Source: Enhygromyxa salina (lineage in GTDB: Bacteria; Myxococcota_A; Polyangia; Nannocystales; Nannocystaceae). From it: a stretch of DNA of 64,000 nt. Positions 37,783 through 46,175 of this stretch are shown here, piece by piece. A program made the translations under genes and the position numbers. A model generated the notes under the pieces. That model did no database searches, was not told the DNA's origin, and saw only the letters and a list, made by a program, of their open reading frames with translations. Every line of letters begins with the position of its first letter. Position 1 is the stretch's first letter. The stretch spans positions 79,622 through 143,621 of the forward strand of contig NZ_PVNL01000124.1 of the NCBI RefSeq assembly GCF_002994635.1. Reading direction: 5' to 3'.

Positions 37783-39513
37783 ATGCATTCGTCTCAACTT
37801 CAGCTCTGGTCGGTCGACAAGCTCGACGCCCCGCGTGTGTGGGCGGGGCGGCCCTCGATCTTCGATCATGTGGAACGCGAGCTCGCAACGTTGCGCCAGA
37901 CCCAAGCCGAACCAGGCGAGCAGGCGAGCGACGCAGGCGAGCAGGCGAGCGACGCGCTGGACGGCGGCGGCCTCGAGCTCGCGCTGCCCGATGACGAGCA
38001 GCACGAACGGGGTGGCTTGCGCTGGGCCGCGGGCGCGCTCGATGGCGTGATGGGCCGTCACGCTCAGATCGAAGACGAGCGCCTGCGCGCCAAGCAGATC
38101 GTCAAGGCCGTGCGAGACCTGCTCGACTCGGCCAGGCCCGCCCACCTCGAGCACCTCACCCGGCTGCTCACGCGCGCGCCCGTGCTCGGGGTGCTCGACG
38201 ACGTGCTCGGCGAGCTCGTTGGCAACGGCGAGCTCGACCCGGATCGCTTCCACGAGCTCGCGCTGTTCCTGGTCCGCGGGGCGCCCGATCGCGAGGTCGT
38301 CAAGCTGGGCATCAGCATGCTCGGCGTGCTGGTGGGCTGCGACGAGCGAGACACGCTGCTCACGATCGGGCACCACGAAGAGTTCACGCTGTTTTGCGTG
38401 GTCGCGCTGGCGAGCACGCTCGAGGCCGCCGACCGCGAGCTGTGGCAGCTGGCCAAGGGCGTGCGCGGCTGGGGTCGGATCCACGCCGTCGAGCGCCTGG
38501 CCCAGACCTGCGATCCAGAGATCCGCGCGTGGCTGGTCCGCCAGGGGTTCCGCAACCAGGTGATGGACGAGTACCTCGCCCACACCTGCGCGATCGCGGG
38601 GGATCTCGCGGGCGCGCTCGAGGCCGACATCGTCGACGACCCGCTGCTCGATGGCGCCGCGGGGATCCTCGCCGCGCTGCTCAACGGCGGGCCGGCGGAG
38701 GACATCGAAGACTACGAGCACGCCCCGCGTGCAGCTTCGGCCTACCTGCGCCACCTCGCGCGGCGACCCGAGCACCGGACCCTCGATCTCGCTCACCTGC
38801 TCGTCGTCGAGCAGCTGCGCGAGTTCATCGGGCCGGTCGGCGACGAGCTCGAGGACGACGAGACCCTGCGCGAGCTCGGGTGGACCCTGGAGATCCGCCG
38901 GGTGGTCCTGGACATGTGCGCGCGCGTGGTCGCCCGGCCCGAGTGGCCGCGGTTGGTCCAAGAGGGGCTCGAGACCGAGTCGCTCGAGCGCTTTCACCAG
39001 GCCGACGCGGCCGCGCAGCTGCTGGGCATCGACGCGTGGTCGCACCACCTGCGTCGCGTGCAGGCCAGCCCGCGCAGCTCACCCTCATGGTTTCGCCTGG
39101 TCCAGACCGAGGACGACGATCGCTTCGCCCAGGCGCTGCAGCTGGCCGAGCGCCTGCTGCCGCTGCACGAGATCGCCACGGGTCCGGCCGAAGAGGTCGG
39201 GCTCAGCCGCGAGTTCGATGTGCACGACACCTTGTTGATGGTCGTGCAGAGCCTGGTCGACAAGCCCGGGCGCGGGCTGGAGCTGCTCGACACGGCTCTG
39301 CAGTCGCCGGTCACACGGGTGCGTCGTGGCGCGCTGCGAGTGCTCGTGGCCTGGGCCGACGAGGGCGCGCTGGTGGCCGAGTCGGAGCACGCGGTCCATG
39401 CGGGCGGCTCGCTGCGAGGTGGGCTCGCGCTGCTCGAGCGGGCGGCGGCCCGTGAGGTCGACGAAGAGCTCGCGGCCGAGATGAACGAGCTGCGCAGCCG
39501 CTCACAACTCTGA
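37783..39513 (+). CDS. Helical-repeat protein of unknown function
   Basis: A 576-residue soluble protein, not recognised. It begins MHSSQLQLWSVDKLDAPRVWAGRPSIF in outline, which may be a conserved entry motif. The rest is mainly alpha-helical and looks like HEAT-type repeats (for example VLGVLDDVLGELVGNGEL, EVVKLGISMLGVLVG, LDLAHLLVVEQLREFIG). A micro-duplication EQASDAGEQASDA occurs near residue 46. High Leu/Glu/Arg content and strong codon bias. No signal peptide. ATG start; the 255 bp upstream contain no gene. Stands alone. Confidence 0.75.
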   Translation: MHSSQLQLWSVDKLDAPRVWAGRPSIFDHVERELATLRQTQAEPGEQASDAGEQASDALDGGGLELALPDDEQHERGGLRWAAGALDGVMGRHAQIEDERLRAKQIVKAVRDLLDSARPAHLEHLTRLLTRAPVLGVLDDVLGELVGNGELDPDRFHELALFLVRGAPDREVVKLGISMLGVLVGCDERDTLLTIGHHEEFTLFCVVALASTLEAADRELWQLAKGVRGWGRIHAVERLAQTCDPEIRAWLVRQGFRNQVMDEYLAHTCAIAGDLAGALEADIVDDPLLDGAAGILAALLNGGPAEDIEDYEHAPRAASAYLRHLARRPEHRTLDLAHLLVVEQLREFIGPVGDELEDDETLRELGWTLEIRRVVLDMCARVVARPEWPRLVQEGLETESLERFHQADAAAQLLGIDAWSHHLRRVQASPRSSPSWFRLVQTEDDDRFAQALQLAERLLPLHEIATGPAEEVGLSREFDVHDTLLMVVQSLVDKPGRGLELLDTALQSPVTRVRRGALRVLVAWADEGALVAESEHAVHAGGSLRGGLALLERAAAREVDEELAAEMNELRSRSQL

Positions 39514-39636
39514 GGGCTCCAGCCTCGGGCCTGGGTCTGGGCCTGGCTCGCAGCACGGGCTCAGCTCCAGAATTCGACCGGCGAGCCCACAATAGGTCGC
39601 ATCCCGGGTCGGCCGCGCGTGTACGCTTTCGGATCA

Positions 39637-42204
39637 ATGAACATTCGCCGGCTCGTACCTCTGGGATGCGTCCTCATTTTATCGGGTCTGTCGGCGATCG
39701 TGGTGGGAGCGCCACCGAAGCCGGTGCCAACCAACGACTGCCCAACGCCCGACGCCGCCAAGTGCGTCAGCGAGGGCTACCTCGAGAGCTCGTGCGGGCG
39801 CCGCCATCAGAGCACCTGCGAGCCGCACGTGGTCGCGGCTTTGAAGGCTCACTACAACGCAACCGCGGCGCCCAAGCTGCCGATGCTCGGGCCCAACCAC
39901 CACGACCTGCCTGGCGATCTCAAGCAGGGCAAGTACTTCGCCTACACACCAGCGAAGACCTTGGTCAAGGCCCAGGCCAGCCTGAGCAAGGTCTATCGCA
40001 AGGTCGCTGATCCGATCGCGGGCCACGTCGGTATGAGCACCGCCGCGCTCGCGCCCGTCGATCGGCTCGGCAAGGTCTCGCCGTCGACCGCCGCGGCCTA
40101 CCATCGCGAGCCGAGCTGGGCCGCGAACGGAAACAAGGTCGAGAGCTGCGCCGAGTATGCCTACGAGCGCAGCCATGACGTGGTTCGCTTCATCGACGCG
40201 GCGTCGGCCTGCCGGGGTGATCGCGAGTGTGTGTTCGACGTGGCCTACCTCGACAGCACGCCGGGCATCGCTGATCGCAACTTGGTCGACACCAGCGGTC
40301 GGGCGCTGCCCAAGCTGCCGCTGGCCAAGGGCACGTTTGTCAAGAACGATCTGTTCGCGCTCGGCGATCGCCTGGTTCGCGCCAACGGGGTGACGCCGCT
40401 ACCGCCGACCCCGTCGATCCTCGCGCTCGAGGCTGCGCTGCGCGACGGGCTGACTTGGTATCAGCTCGGTAGCTGCAAGGGGAAGACCTGCAACACCCGC
40501 AAGTTCAGCGACGAGTGGGCGTGGCACGAGCACCTGCACCAGGCCACGAACAAGCTCTCGCAGGCCGAGTTCGAGGAGTACGAGGCCCGCCGGGCCGCGT
40601 TTCGAGCGTTGCTCGAGGACTGGGCGGCGGCGGTCGACGGGGAACATCAGGTGCTCATGCAAGCAGAGGTCGCCGACGTCGTGCTGCCCTTCGACATGCG
40701 GGCCAACAACCCCTTCGAGCGCTTCGAGCTCGAGCACGACCTGATCGAGCGCAGCAATCAGCACCTCCAGCAGGTCAAGAAGCGGTTCGGCACCCAGATC
40801 CTCGACATGCGGCTCGAGGACGCCGTCAAGCAGGTGGTCGGGGCTCAGTCCCAGGCGGGGTCGCTGGCCTTCGGCGTGTTCGCGGCGCCCGCGATGGGCC
40901 CCAGCTCGTCGAACACGCCCACGCCAGCCGGGGGCGCCAAGCAACCGAGCGCGAACAACAACAACACGATCGCGGGCGCGTGTGTGCGCGCGAGCGGCTG
41001 GGGTCTCGAGATGAACGGGGCGGGGAAGCTCAGCTGTCGGATCGGCGAGTTCTTGCGTGACGAGTGGGCGCGCAAGCAAGCCGGCGAGAAGAGCTGCCTC
41101 GATCTCGGCAACCCAGACTGCGACTGGGCGCTGCCCATGTTCGAAGCGGCGATCCTCGACGGGATTCCGCTGCTCGATCGCCAGCTCCGCGATGAGCGGA
41201 CCTGCATGGCCTGGCAAGACGGGGCGACGTTCCCAGCCGCCAGCGTGGCCATTGTCGAGAACCGGCTCGAGGCCAACGAGGCCGCGTTCGCCGAGACCTG
41301 GCCGCTGGTCAAGCCCTTCGATCAAGGCACCAACAGCAGCGGTCGCAAGTTCGGTAAGGACTGGGGAGGCGGTGACTACATCGGGGACAAGGACTGGTTC
41401 GCGGCCGGCTACCACTACGATCTGGGCTGGAACGTGACGCCGCTCGCAAAGAATGGTCAAGGCTCGATCTGCAAGGTCGGCGGCTCGATCCACGCCAACA
41501 CCGGGTTCGACGCGTGGATCGTCGGCGCCAAGGTCGAGGTCGTCGATGGCGCGGTCCGGGCCGAGTCCAACATCGGGACGGGCGGCCAGGTTCGCTACAA
41601 CGCTCACCTCGAGATGTTCGACCAGTCGCTGTTCTCGACCGCGAACGAGCCGGACGACTGGAAGGTCGCGCAGAGCTTCTCGACCAAACCCAGCGCTGGC
41701 TTTGGCATCAGCCTGCCCGTGCCCGCGCCGCGCTTCGACATCTACGTCGGCGTGCCGATCTCGGGGCAGCTGTGGGGGGAGCTGTTGTTTGGATCGGCGC
41801 TGACGATGTCGGGCGAGGCCGGGGCGTCGTGCGAGGGCGGCCCCAAGTTTGGGATCCGCGCCACGTACATGCCCCTGTTCGCCGCCTATGGGCTCGGCCA
41901 GGTCGGGGTTGGGGTCGCGGGGGTCGTGAGCGCGGGCGTCCGGGCGTCGCTGACCCTGGTCATGGTCGGCGTGCCGCTCGAGGTCGGCATGCAGGTCAAG
42001 ACCAAGCAGGGCAAGCAGGTGCTCAGCTTCGACTCGCAGGTCTCGCTGCTGCTCTCGACCTTGGCCGGGCGGGTCTCGCTGTACATCGAGTTCTTGATGT
42101 TCGACGAGGAGTGGGAGCTGTTTCGCTGGGATGGGTTCGGTCCGCTGAAGGCTGACTTGATGCCGCGGCTGGGGGTCGAAGTTCCGCTCTCGGGGATGAA
42201 GTGA
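39637..42204 (+). CDS. Large secreted protein of unknown function
   Basis: An 855-residue protein with signal peptide (RLVPLGCVLILSGLSAIVVGA) and no lipobox. Cys-rich N-terminal region (about 30-60, CPTPDAAKCVSEGY, SSCGRRHQSTCEPH), a helical middle with Cys pairs, an Asn-rich linker near 440 (PSANNNNT), and a beta-rich C-terminal third (about 590-850; SICKVGGSIHANTGFDAWI and amphipathic strands ending GFGPLKADLMPRLGVEVP) that could form a barrel or beta-solenoid. A GTG at 39619 would add six residues. No family recognised. Its TGA overlaps the GTG of the following lipoprotein gene, so they are coupled. Confidence 0.75.
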   Translation: MNIRRLVPLGCVLILSGLSAIVVGAPPKPVPTNDCPTPDAAKCVSEGYLESSCGRRHQSTCEPHVVAALKAHYNATAAPKLPMLGPNHHDLPGDLKQGKYFAYTPAKTLVKAQASLSKVYRKVADPIAGHVGMSTAALAPVDRLGKVSPSTAAAYHREPSWAANGNKVESCAEYAYERSHDVVRFIDAASACRGDRECVFDVAYLDSTPGIADRNLVDTSGRALPKLPLAKGTFVKNDLFALGDRLVRANGVTPLPPTPSILALEAALRDGLTWYQLGSCKGKTCNTRKFSDEWAWHEHLHQATNKLSQAEFEEYEARRAAFRALLEDWAAAVDGEHQVLMQAEVADVVLPFDMRANNPFERFELEHDLIERSNQHLQQVKKRFGTQILDMRLEDAVKQVVGAQSQAGSLAFGVFAAPAMGPSSSNTPTPAGGAKQPSANNNNTIAGACVRASGWGLEMNGAGKLSCRIGEFLRDEWARKQAGEKSCLDLGNPDCDWALPMFEAAILDGIPLLDRQLRDERTCMAWQDGATFPAASVAIVENRLEANEAAFAETWPLVKPFDQGTNSSGRKFGKDWGGGDYIGDKDWFAAGYHYDLGWNVTPLAKNGQGSICKVGGSIHANTGFDAWIVGAKVEVVDGAVRAESNIGTGGQVRYNAHLEMFDQSLFSTANEPDDWKVAQSFSTKPSAGFGISLPVPAPRFDIYVGVPISGQLWGELLFGSALTMSGEAGASCEGGPKFGIRATYMPLFAAYGLGQVGVGVAGVVSAGVRASLTLVMVGVPLEVGMQVKTKQGKQVLSFDSQVSLLLSTLAGRVSLYIEFLMFDEEWELFRWDGFGPLKADLMPRLGVEVPLSGMK

Positions 42205-44018
42205 GCGGACGGCGGCTCGCCGTCGCGCTGGCGCTCGGGCTCGGGTGTGGACCAGCACCGGAGTCCCCCCCGCCGCCTGCAATGAGCACCAGCGAGGCAG
42301 GGTCGCTCGCGCCCGATCTGCGGGTCGGCGAGGTGCACATCTACACGATCGACTGGCAGACCCACGGCGCGCGTGGGATCGACGGCACGATGGTCTCGGG
42401 CGGCTTGACCCTACGCGGGGAGCTGGCCGTCAGCGCGCTCTCGCATGGACCCGACGGGACCCGGGTCTCGCTGTGGTTTCCCAGCCTGCGCGAGTCGGCG
42501 CTGGTCGTTCACGGCGAGCGCGTCGAGCTCGATCCGCGTGAGCTGGTCGATCTGCACGCCGAGTTTGTGGTCGACGCGAGCGGCGATGTCCGCCACGCCT
42601 ACTTCGCGGCCGACAGCCCCCCGATGTTTCGCGAGCTGATGCGCGGGGTGATCGCCCGCTACGATCTGCGCGGCGCGAACCCGGGTCCAGAGCGACGAAC
42701 GCTGCGCGGCGGTCATGGGTTGGTCGAGGTCGTCTATCGCCGCGAGCCGTCGGGCGTCGTGGTTCGCGACCTCGCGCAGGTGGTGCGGTTCGACACCGCA
42801 CCCGGGGTCGAGGTCGACCCGACCATGGTGATCGCCGAGGCTCGGATCGAGCTCGATGCGCGGCGCTTGCCCATTGCGATCGACCAGCGCGACAGCATCG
42901 ACCTCGGGGGCGTGGTCGAGCTGGTCAGCGACGACCGGTTCACGCTCGAGTATGTGCGGACGCGGGAGGCCGACCCTGGGGTCGCGCCGCTCGCTGGGTC
43001 TGCGACCGAGCTAGTCGAGCTAGTCGAGCTAGTCATGGTCGACCCGACCGCCGGGCCCGATCGCGAGGCCGCCGATCGGGCCCTCGACCGGCAGCTGGCC
43101 GCGGGCATGACCTTCGACGACATCGAGGTTGCGATCGCCACCATGGATGGCGGGGTGTTCCCGCGGCCTGGGCTGGTCTCGCGGGCGGCCGCGCTGCTGC
43201 GCAGCTCCCCCGAGCTGATCCCGAGCGTGATCCAGACTTGCCTGAGGGCCGGTGGCAACGGACGTCAGCTCAGCTTCGACCTGCTGGCATCGACCGGGAG
43301 CTCGATCGCCCAGGCGGCGATGCACGGCTTGCTGCTGGACCCTGCGGCGCGAGGCTGGTCGGAGCGGGCGCTGTTGTTTCAGCGGTTCGCGTTCGTCAGC
43401 GAGCCGAGCTCCGCGACTGGTGGGTTCTTGCTCGACCAGCTGGCCGCGGCGCAGAGCGAGGGGGATGAGAAGATGGTTCGGGCGATCCTGCATCCGCTCG
43501 GGACCGTCGCTGGACGGGTTCAGGATCCGGTGCTCGCCGAGCAGATGCATCAGGCGTTGGTCCGCGCGGCGGCCAGCGAGGTGGGGGCGATCCGGGCGGC
43601 GTCGATCTCGGGCCTCGGCAACGCGCGTCGGGCCAGCGATCGCGCGCGGCTGATCGGGGCGCTCGCCGATCCCGATCCCGACGTTCGGGTCGAGGCGGCC
43701 GCGGCCCTGCGCGCGCACGTGGTCCCCGAGGCCACCGCGGCGTTGCTCGAGGCCCTCGATGACAGCGACGTCGCCGTCGCGTCACGGGCCCTGACTGTCC
43801 TCCACGAGCGCCACTACGAGGGCCAGCCTGGCCCGGAGCTGATCGCCCGGGCGACGCTGGGCCGCTATCAGCCGGCGCTCGATCGCGCGATGGCCTCGGC
43901 GCTGGTCGGCACGCGTGAGCAGGTCGCGGTCCGGGACGCGATCGCGGCGATCGCCGCCCGGACCGGCGACCCCGCGCTGGCGACCGAGCTCACGCTGCTG
44001 CTGGGCGCGCAACCCTGA
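42201..44018 (+). CDS. HEAT-repeat lipoprotein with beta-rich N-terminal domain
   Basis: A 605-residue predicted lipoprotein (Cys16 in LALGLGCGP). The N-terminal half (about 40-260) is beta-rich: VGEVHIYTIDWQTHG, LRGELAVSALSHG, RVSLWFPSL, GLVEVVYRREPSG. It vaguely recalls the vitellogenin/large lipid transfer N-terminal barrel. The C-terminal half (about 285-600) is helical with HEAT-like units, such as DPDPDVRVEAAAALRAHVVP and ALDDSDVAVASRAL. A VELVELVEL micro-repeat (around 43010-43036) comes from a 9-bp duplication. GTG start overlapping the upstream gene by GTGA. The pair with the secreted protein suggests lipid- or cargo-binding at the envelope; inference only. Confidence 0.72.
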   Translation: MSGRRLAVALALGLGCGPAPESPPPPAMSTSEAGSLAPDLRVGEVHIYTIDWQTHGARGIDGTMVSGGLTLRGELAVSALSHGPDGTRVSLWFPSLRESALVVHGERVELDPRELVDLHAEFVVDASGDVRHAYFAADSPPMFRELMRGVIARYDLRGANPGPERRTLRGGHGLVEVVYRREPSGVVVRDLAQVVRFDTAPGVEVDPTMVIAEARIELDARRLPIAIDQRDSIDLGGVVELVSDDRFTLEYVRTREADPGVAPLAGSATELVELVELVMVDPTAGPDREAADRALDRQLAAGMTFDDIEVAIATMDGGVFPRPGLVSRAAALLRSSPELIPSVIQTCLRAGGNGRQLSFDLLASTGSSIAQAAMHGLLLDPAARGWSERALLFQRFAFVSEPSSATGGFLLDQLAAAQSEGDEKMVRAILHPLGTVAGRVQDPVLAEQMHQALVRAAASEVGAIRAASISGLGNARRASDRARLIGALADPDPDVRVEAAAALRAHVVPEATAALLEALDDSDVAVASRALTVLHERHYEGQPGPELIARATLGRYQPALDRAMASALVGTREQVAVRDAIAAIAARTGDPALATELTLLLGAQP

Positions 44019-44026
44019 GAGCTGGA

Positions 44027-45223
44027 CTAGAGCTCCCGGACCGCGCGGGCGCCCACGCCGAGCGAGACGCCGCCGAGCGCGAGCAAGCCGGCGCACGCGG
44101 GCGCGATCTCGGCGAGCGAGGACCCCCGCCAGACCGCGCCTTCGATCGCGATCAGCGCCCACGCGACCGGGCTCGCGTTCGCGGCCACCTGCAGCCAGCT
44201 CGGCATCAGGAACAGCGGCAGCATCCCGCCGCCGAGCATCGCCATGCCCATGAGGATCGCCCAGCTCATGCCGGCCGCCGAGTGGGTGCGGCGCCCGAGC
44301 ACGGCGAGCAGCGTCATGACCCCGACGAAGCCCAGGGCCGTGCACGCGAGCGCGAGCGCGAGCAGGCCGACGCTCTGCGGCCGCACGCCAAACCCGATCA
44401 CGGCGGCGAGCACCAGCGTGATCTGCATGACGACGATCGCAACCAGGCACGCGCCCGCCTTGCCCGCGAGGATCGTCAGCCGTGAGACCGGCGCGACCGC
44501 GAGTCGCAGCAGCGTGCCGCGCTTGCGCTCCTCGACCAGGCTGACCGCGAAGGTGGCCGCGCAGGCCAGGACCGCCCAGATGATCCCCTGCGGAAAGGTG
44601 ACGGCGTAGGGCGAGGGCGGCCGCGCGACCGGGCCGCGCACAGCGGCGTGCACGGTCTGAAACTCGATCTCGACGGCTTCGATCGGCGCGGTGGCGTCTG
44701 CGTTGGGCAGGCCGCGAGCGAGCGCCCGCCAGGCCGCGAGCTGGGTCGCGTTGGTGAGCAGCTCGGCCTCGCTGCGGCGGCGCGGGTCGACGCCCAGCTC
44801 GACCGCGCGGCCTGGCGCCGGCGAGGCGGCGGTCGGCTCGAGCACGCTCGGCGCCGCGCCGAAGCCCGCCGCGATGTGAACGTAAGCCGGATGCTCGCCG
44901 GTCCGCACGCGCTCGCGGGCGGTGTCGAGCTCGGCGGGCGCGAGCGTGACGCGGGGATCCGCGTCGAGCTCGGCGACCAGCGCCTCGCTCGCGCGGCTGT
45001 GATCCTCGTCGACGATCAGCACGGTCATCGCCGCGGCCCGGTCCGCGTCACCATCATCGAGCTGGGCCCCAAACCCGGGCCCGAGCGCTCCGAAGAAGCT
45101 CGCCAGCACCAGCGGCCACGCGAAGGTCAAGAACACGGCGCCGCGGTCCCGCATGAGCAGGCGCAGATCCTTGCTGATCAACGCCGCGATCGCCCGCGCG
45201 GTGGCGCTGGCCATGCCGCTCAC
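44027..45223 (-). CDS. ABC-2-type transporter permease
   Basis: A 398-residue permease. One N-terminal helix (about 28-48), a long extracytoplasmic domain (about 50-205) and a C-terminal cluster of five or six helices (about 210-395), with SLVEERKRGTLLRLAVAPVSRL, the typical E-R-RGT cytoplasmic motif of ABC-2 permeases. GTG start overlapping the ATPase stop by GTGA; together they form an exporter of the YhfB/drug-exporter (DrrAB/NatAB-like) type. Substrate unknown. Confidence 0.92.
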   Translation of the reverse strand: MSGMASATARAIAALISKDLRLLMRDRGAVFLTFAWPLVLASFFGALGPGFGAQLDDGDADRAAAMTVLIVDEDHSRASEALVAELDADPRVTLAPAELDTARERVRTGEHPAYVHIAAGFGAAPSVLEPTAASPAPGRAVELGVDPRRRSEAELLTNATQLAAWRALARGLPNADATAPIEAVEIEFQTVHAAVRGPVARPPSPYAVTFPQGIIWAVLACAATFAVSLVEERKRGTLLRLAVAPVSRLTILAGKAGACLVAIVVMQITLVLAAVIGFGVRPQSVGLLALALACTALGFVGVMTLLAVLGRRTHSAAGMSWAILMGMAMLGGGMLPLFLMPSWLQVAANASPVAWALIAIEGAVWRGSSLAEIAPACAGLLALGGVSLGVGARAVREL

Positions 45224-46098
45224 TCCCGCAAGCTCCGTCCGGTCAGCTGCAGGAACACCTGCTCGAGGGTCGGCCGCTCGACGCGAAACCCCAGCGGCGC
45301 GCGGCCCTGCGCGAGCTCGTTGAGGGTTGCGAGCGGATCGTCAGTCTCGATCGACTCGCGCTCACCTTCGAACTCGACGACCAGCTGCGGCTTGCCAGCG
45401 TGGCCAGCGAGGAGCGCGTCGAGCCGATCCACGGCGAGCAGCTGGCCATGGTCGATGATCGCCACGCGGTCGCAGATCCGCTGGGCCTCCTCCATGTAGT
45501 GGGTGGTGTAGAGCACCGCCTTGCCCTGCGCGCGGAGCTGCTCGATGTTGCTCAGCAAGTGCGCGCGCGACTGCGGATCGACCCCGACGGTCGGCTCGTC
45601 GAGCAGCAGCAGGGCGGGATCGTGAACCAGCGCCGCGGCCAGGTTGAGCCGCCGCGCCATCCCGCCCGAGTAGGTCTTGACCCGATCCTCGCGGCGCTCG
45701 CTGAGCCCCACGAACTCGAGCGCGGCGTCGACCCGCGCGCGCAGCTGCGGGCCCGCGCAGCCTTGCAAGCCGGCGAAGAAGCGCAGGTTCTCGGCGCCGC
45801 TGAGCTCGTCGTAGAGCGCCAGCGCCTGCGGGGCCAGCCCGATCTGCCGCCGCACCGCCGGATCGCGTGGCGAGCCAGACACGCCGCCAGAGAACGCGAG
45901 CCGAACCTCACCGTGATCGGCGGCGAGCAGGCCCGCGGTGCACGACACGAGCGTGCTCTTGCCCGCGCCGTTGGGGCCGAGCAGCCCGACGATCTCGCCC
46001 GCGCCGACACGCAGCGAGACGCCGTCGAGCGCGAGCGTGCGGCCGTGGGACTTTCGCAGGTCGACGAGCTCGAGCACCGGCCGCGCAGTATAGGCCAT
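45220..46098 (-). CDS. ABC transporter ATP-binding protein
   Basis: A 292-residue ATPase. Walker A GLLGPNGAGKST (about 38-49), Q-loop QIGLAPQALALYDEL, signature YSGGMARRLNLAAAL and Walker B LLLLDEPTVGVDP, with switch His in YTTHYMEEA. The C-terminal 60 residues match the regulatory tail of DrrA/CcmA-like exporters (ERPTLEQVFLQLTGRSLRE). The start is placed at the ATG at 46098; sequence further upstream in frame has no codon bias. Coupled to the permease. The 77-bp spacer upstream is shared with the divergent peptidase gene. Confidence 0.95.
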   Translation of the reverse strand: MAYTARPVLELVDLRKSHGRTLALDGVSLRVGAGEIVGLLGPNGAGKSTLVSCTAGLLAADHGEVRLAFSGGVSGSPRDPAVRRQIGLAPQALALYDELSGAENLRFFAGLQGCAGPQLRARVDAALEFVGLSERREDRVKTYSGGMARRLNLAAALVHDPALLLLDEPTVGVDPQSRAHLLSNIEQLRAQGKAVLYTTHYMEEAQRICDRVAIIDHGQLLAVDRLDALLAGHAGKPQLVVEFEGERESIETDDPLATLNELAQGRAPLGFRVERPTLEQVFLQLTGRSLRE

Positions 46099-46175
46099 GG
46101 CTGCATGCAAGCTCACGTTGGCGCCCAGGTCCACGGGGGTTCGGGGACCGCGGCGGTCTGGCATGGTTCGGCCGC

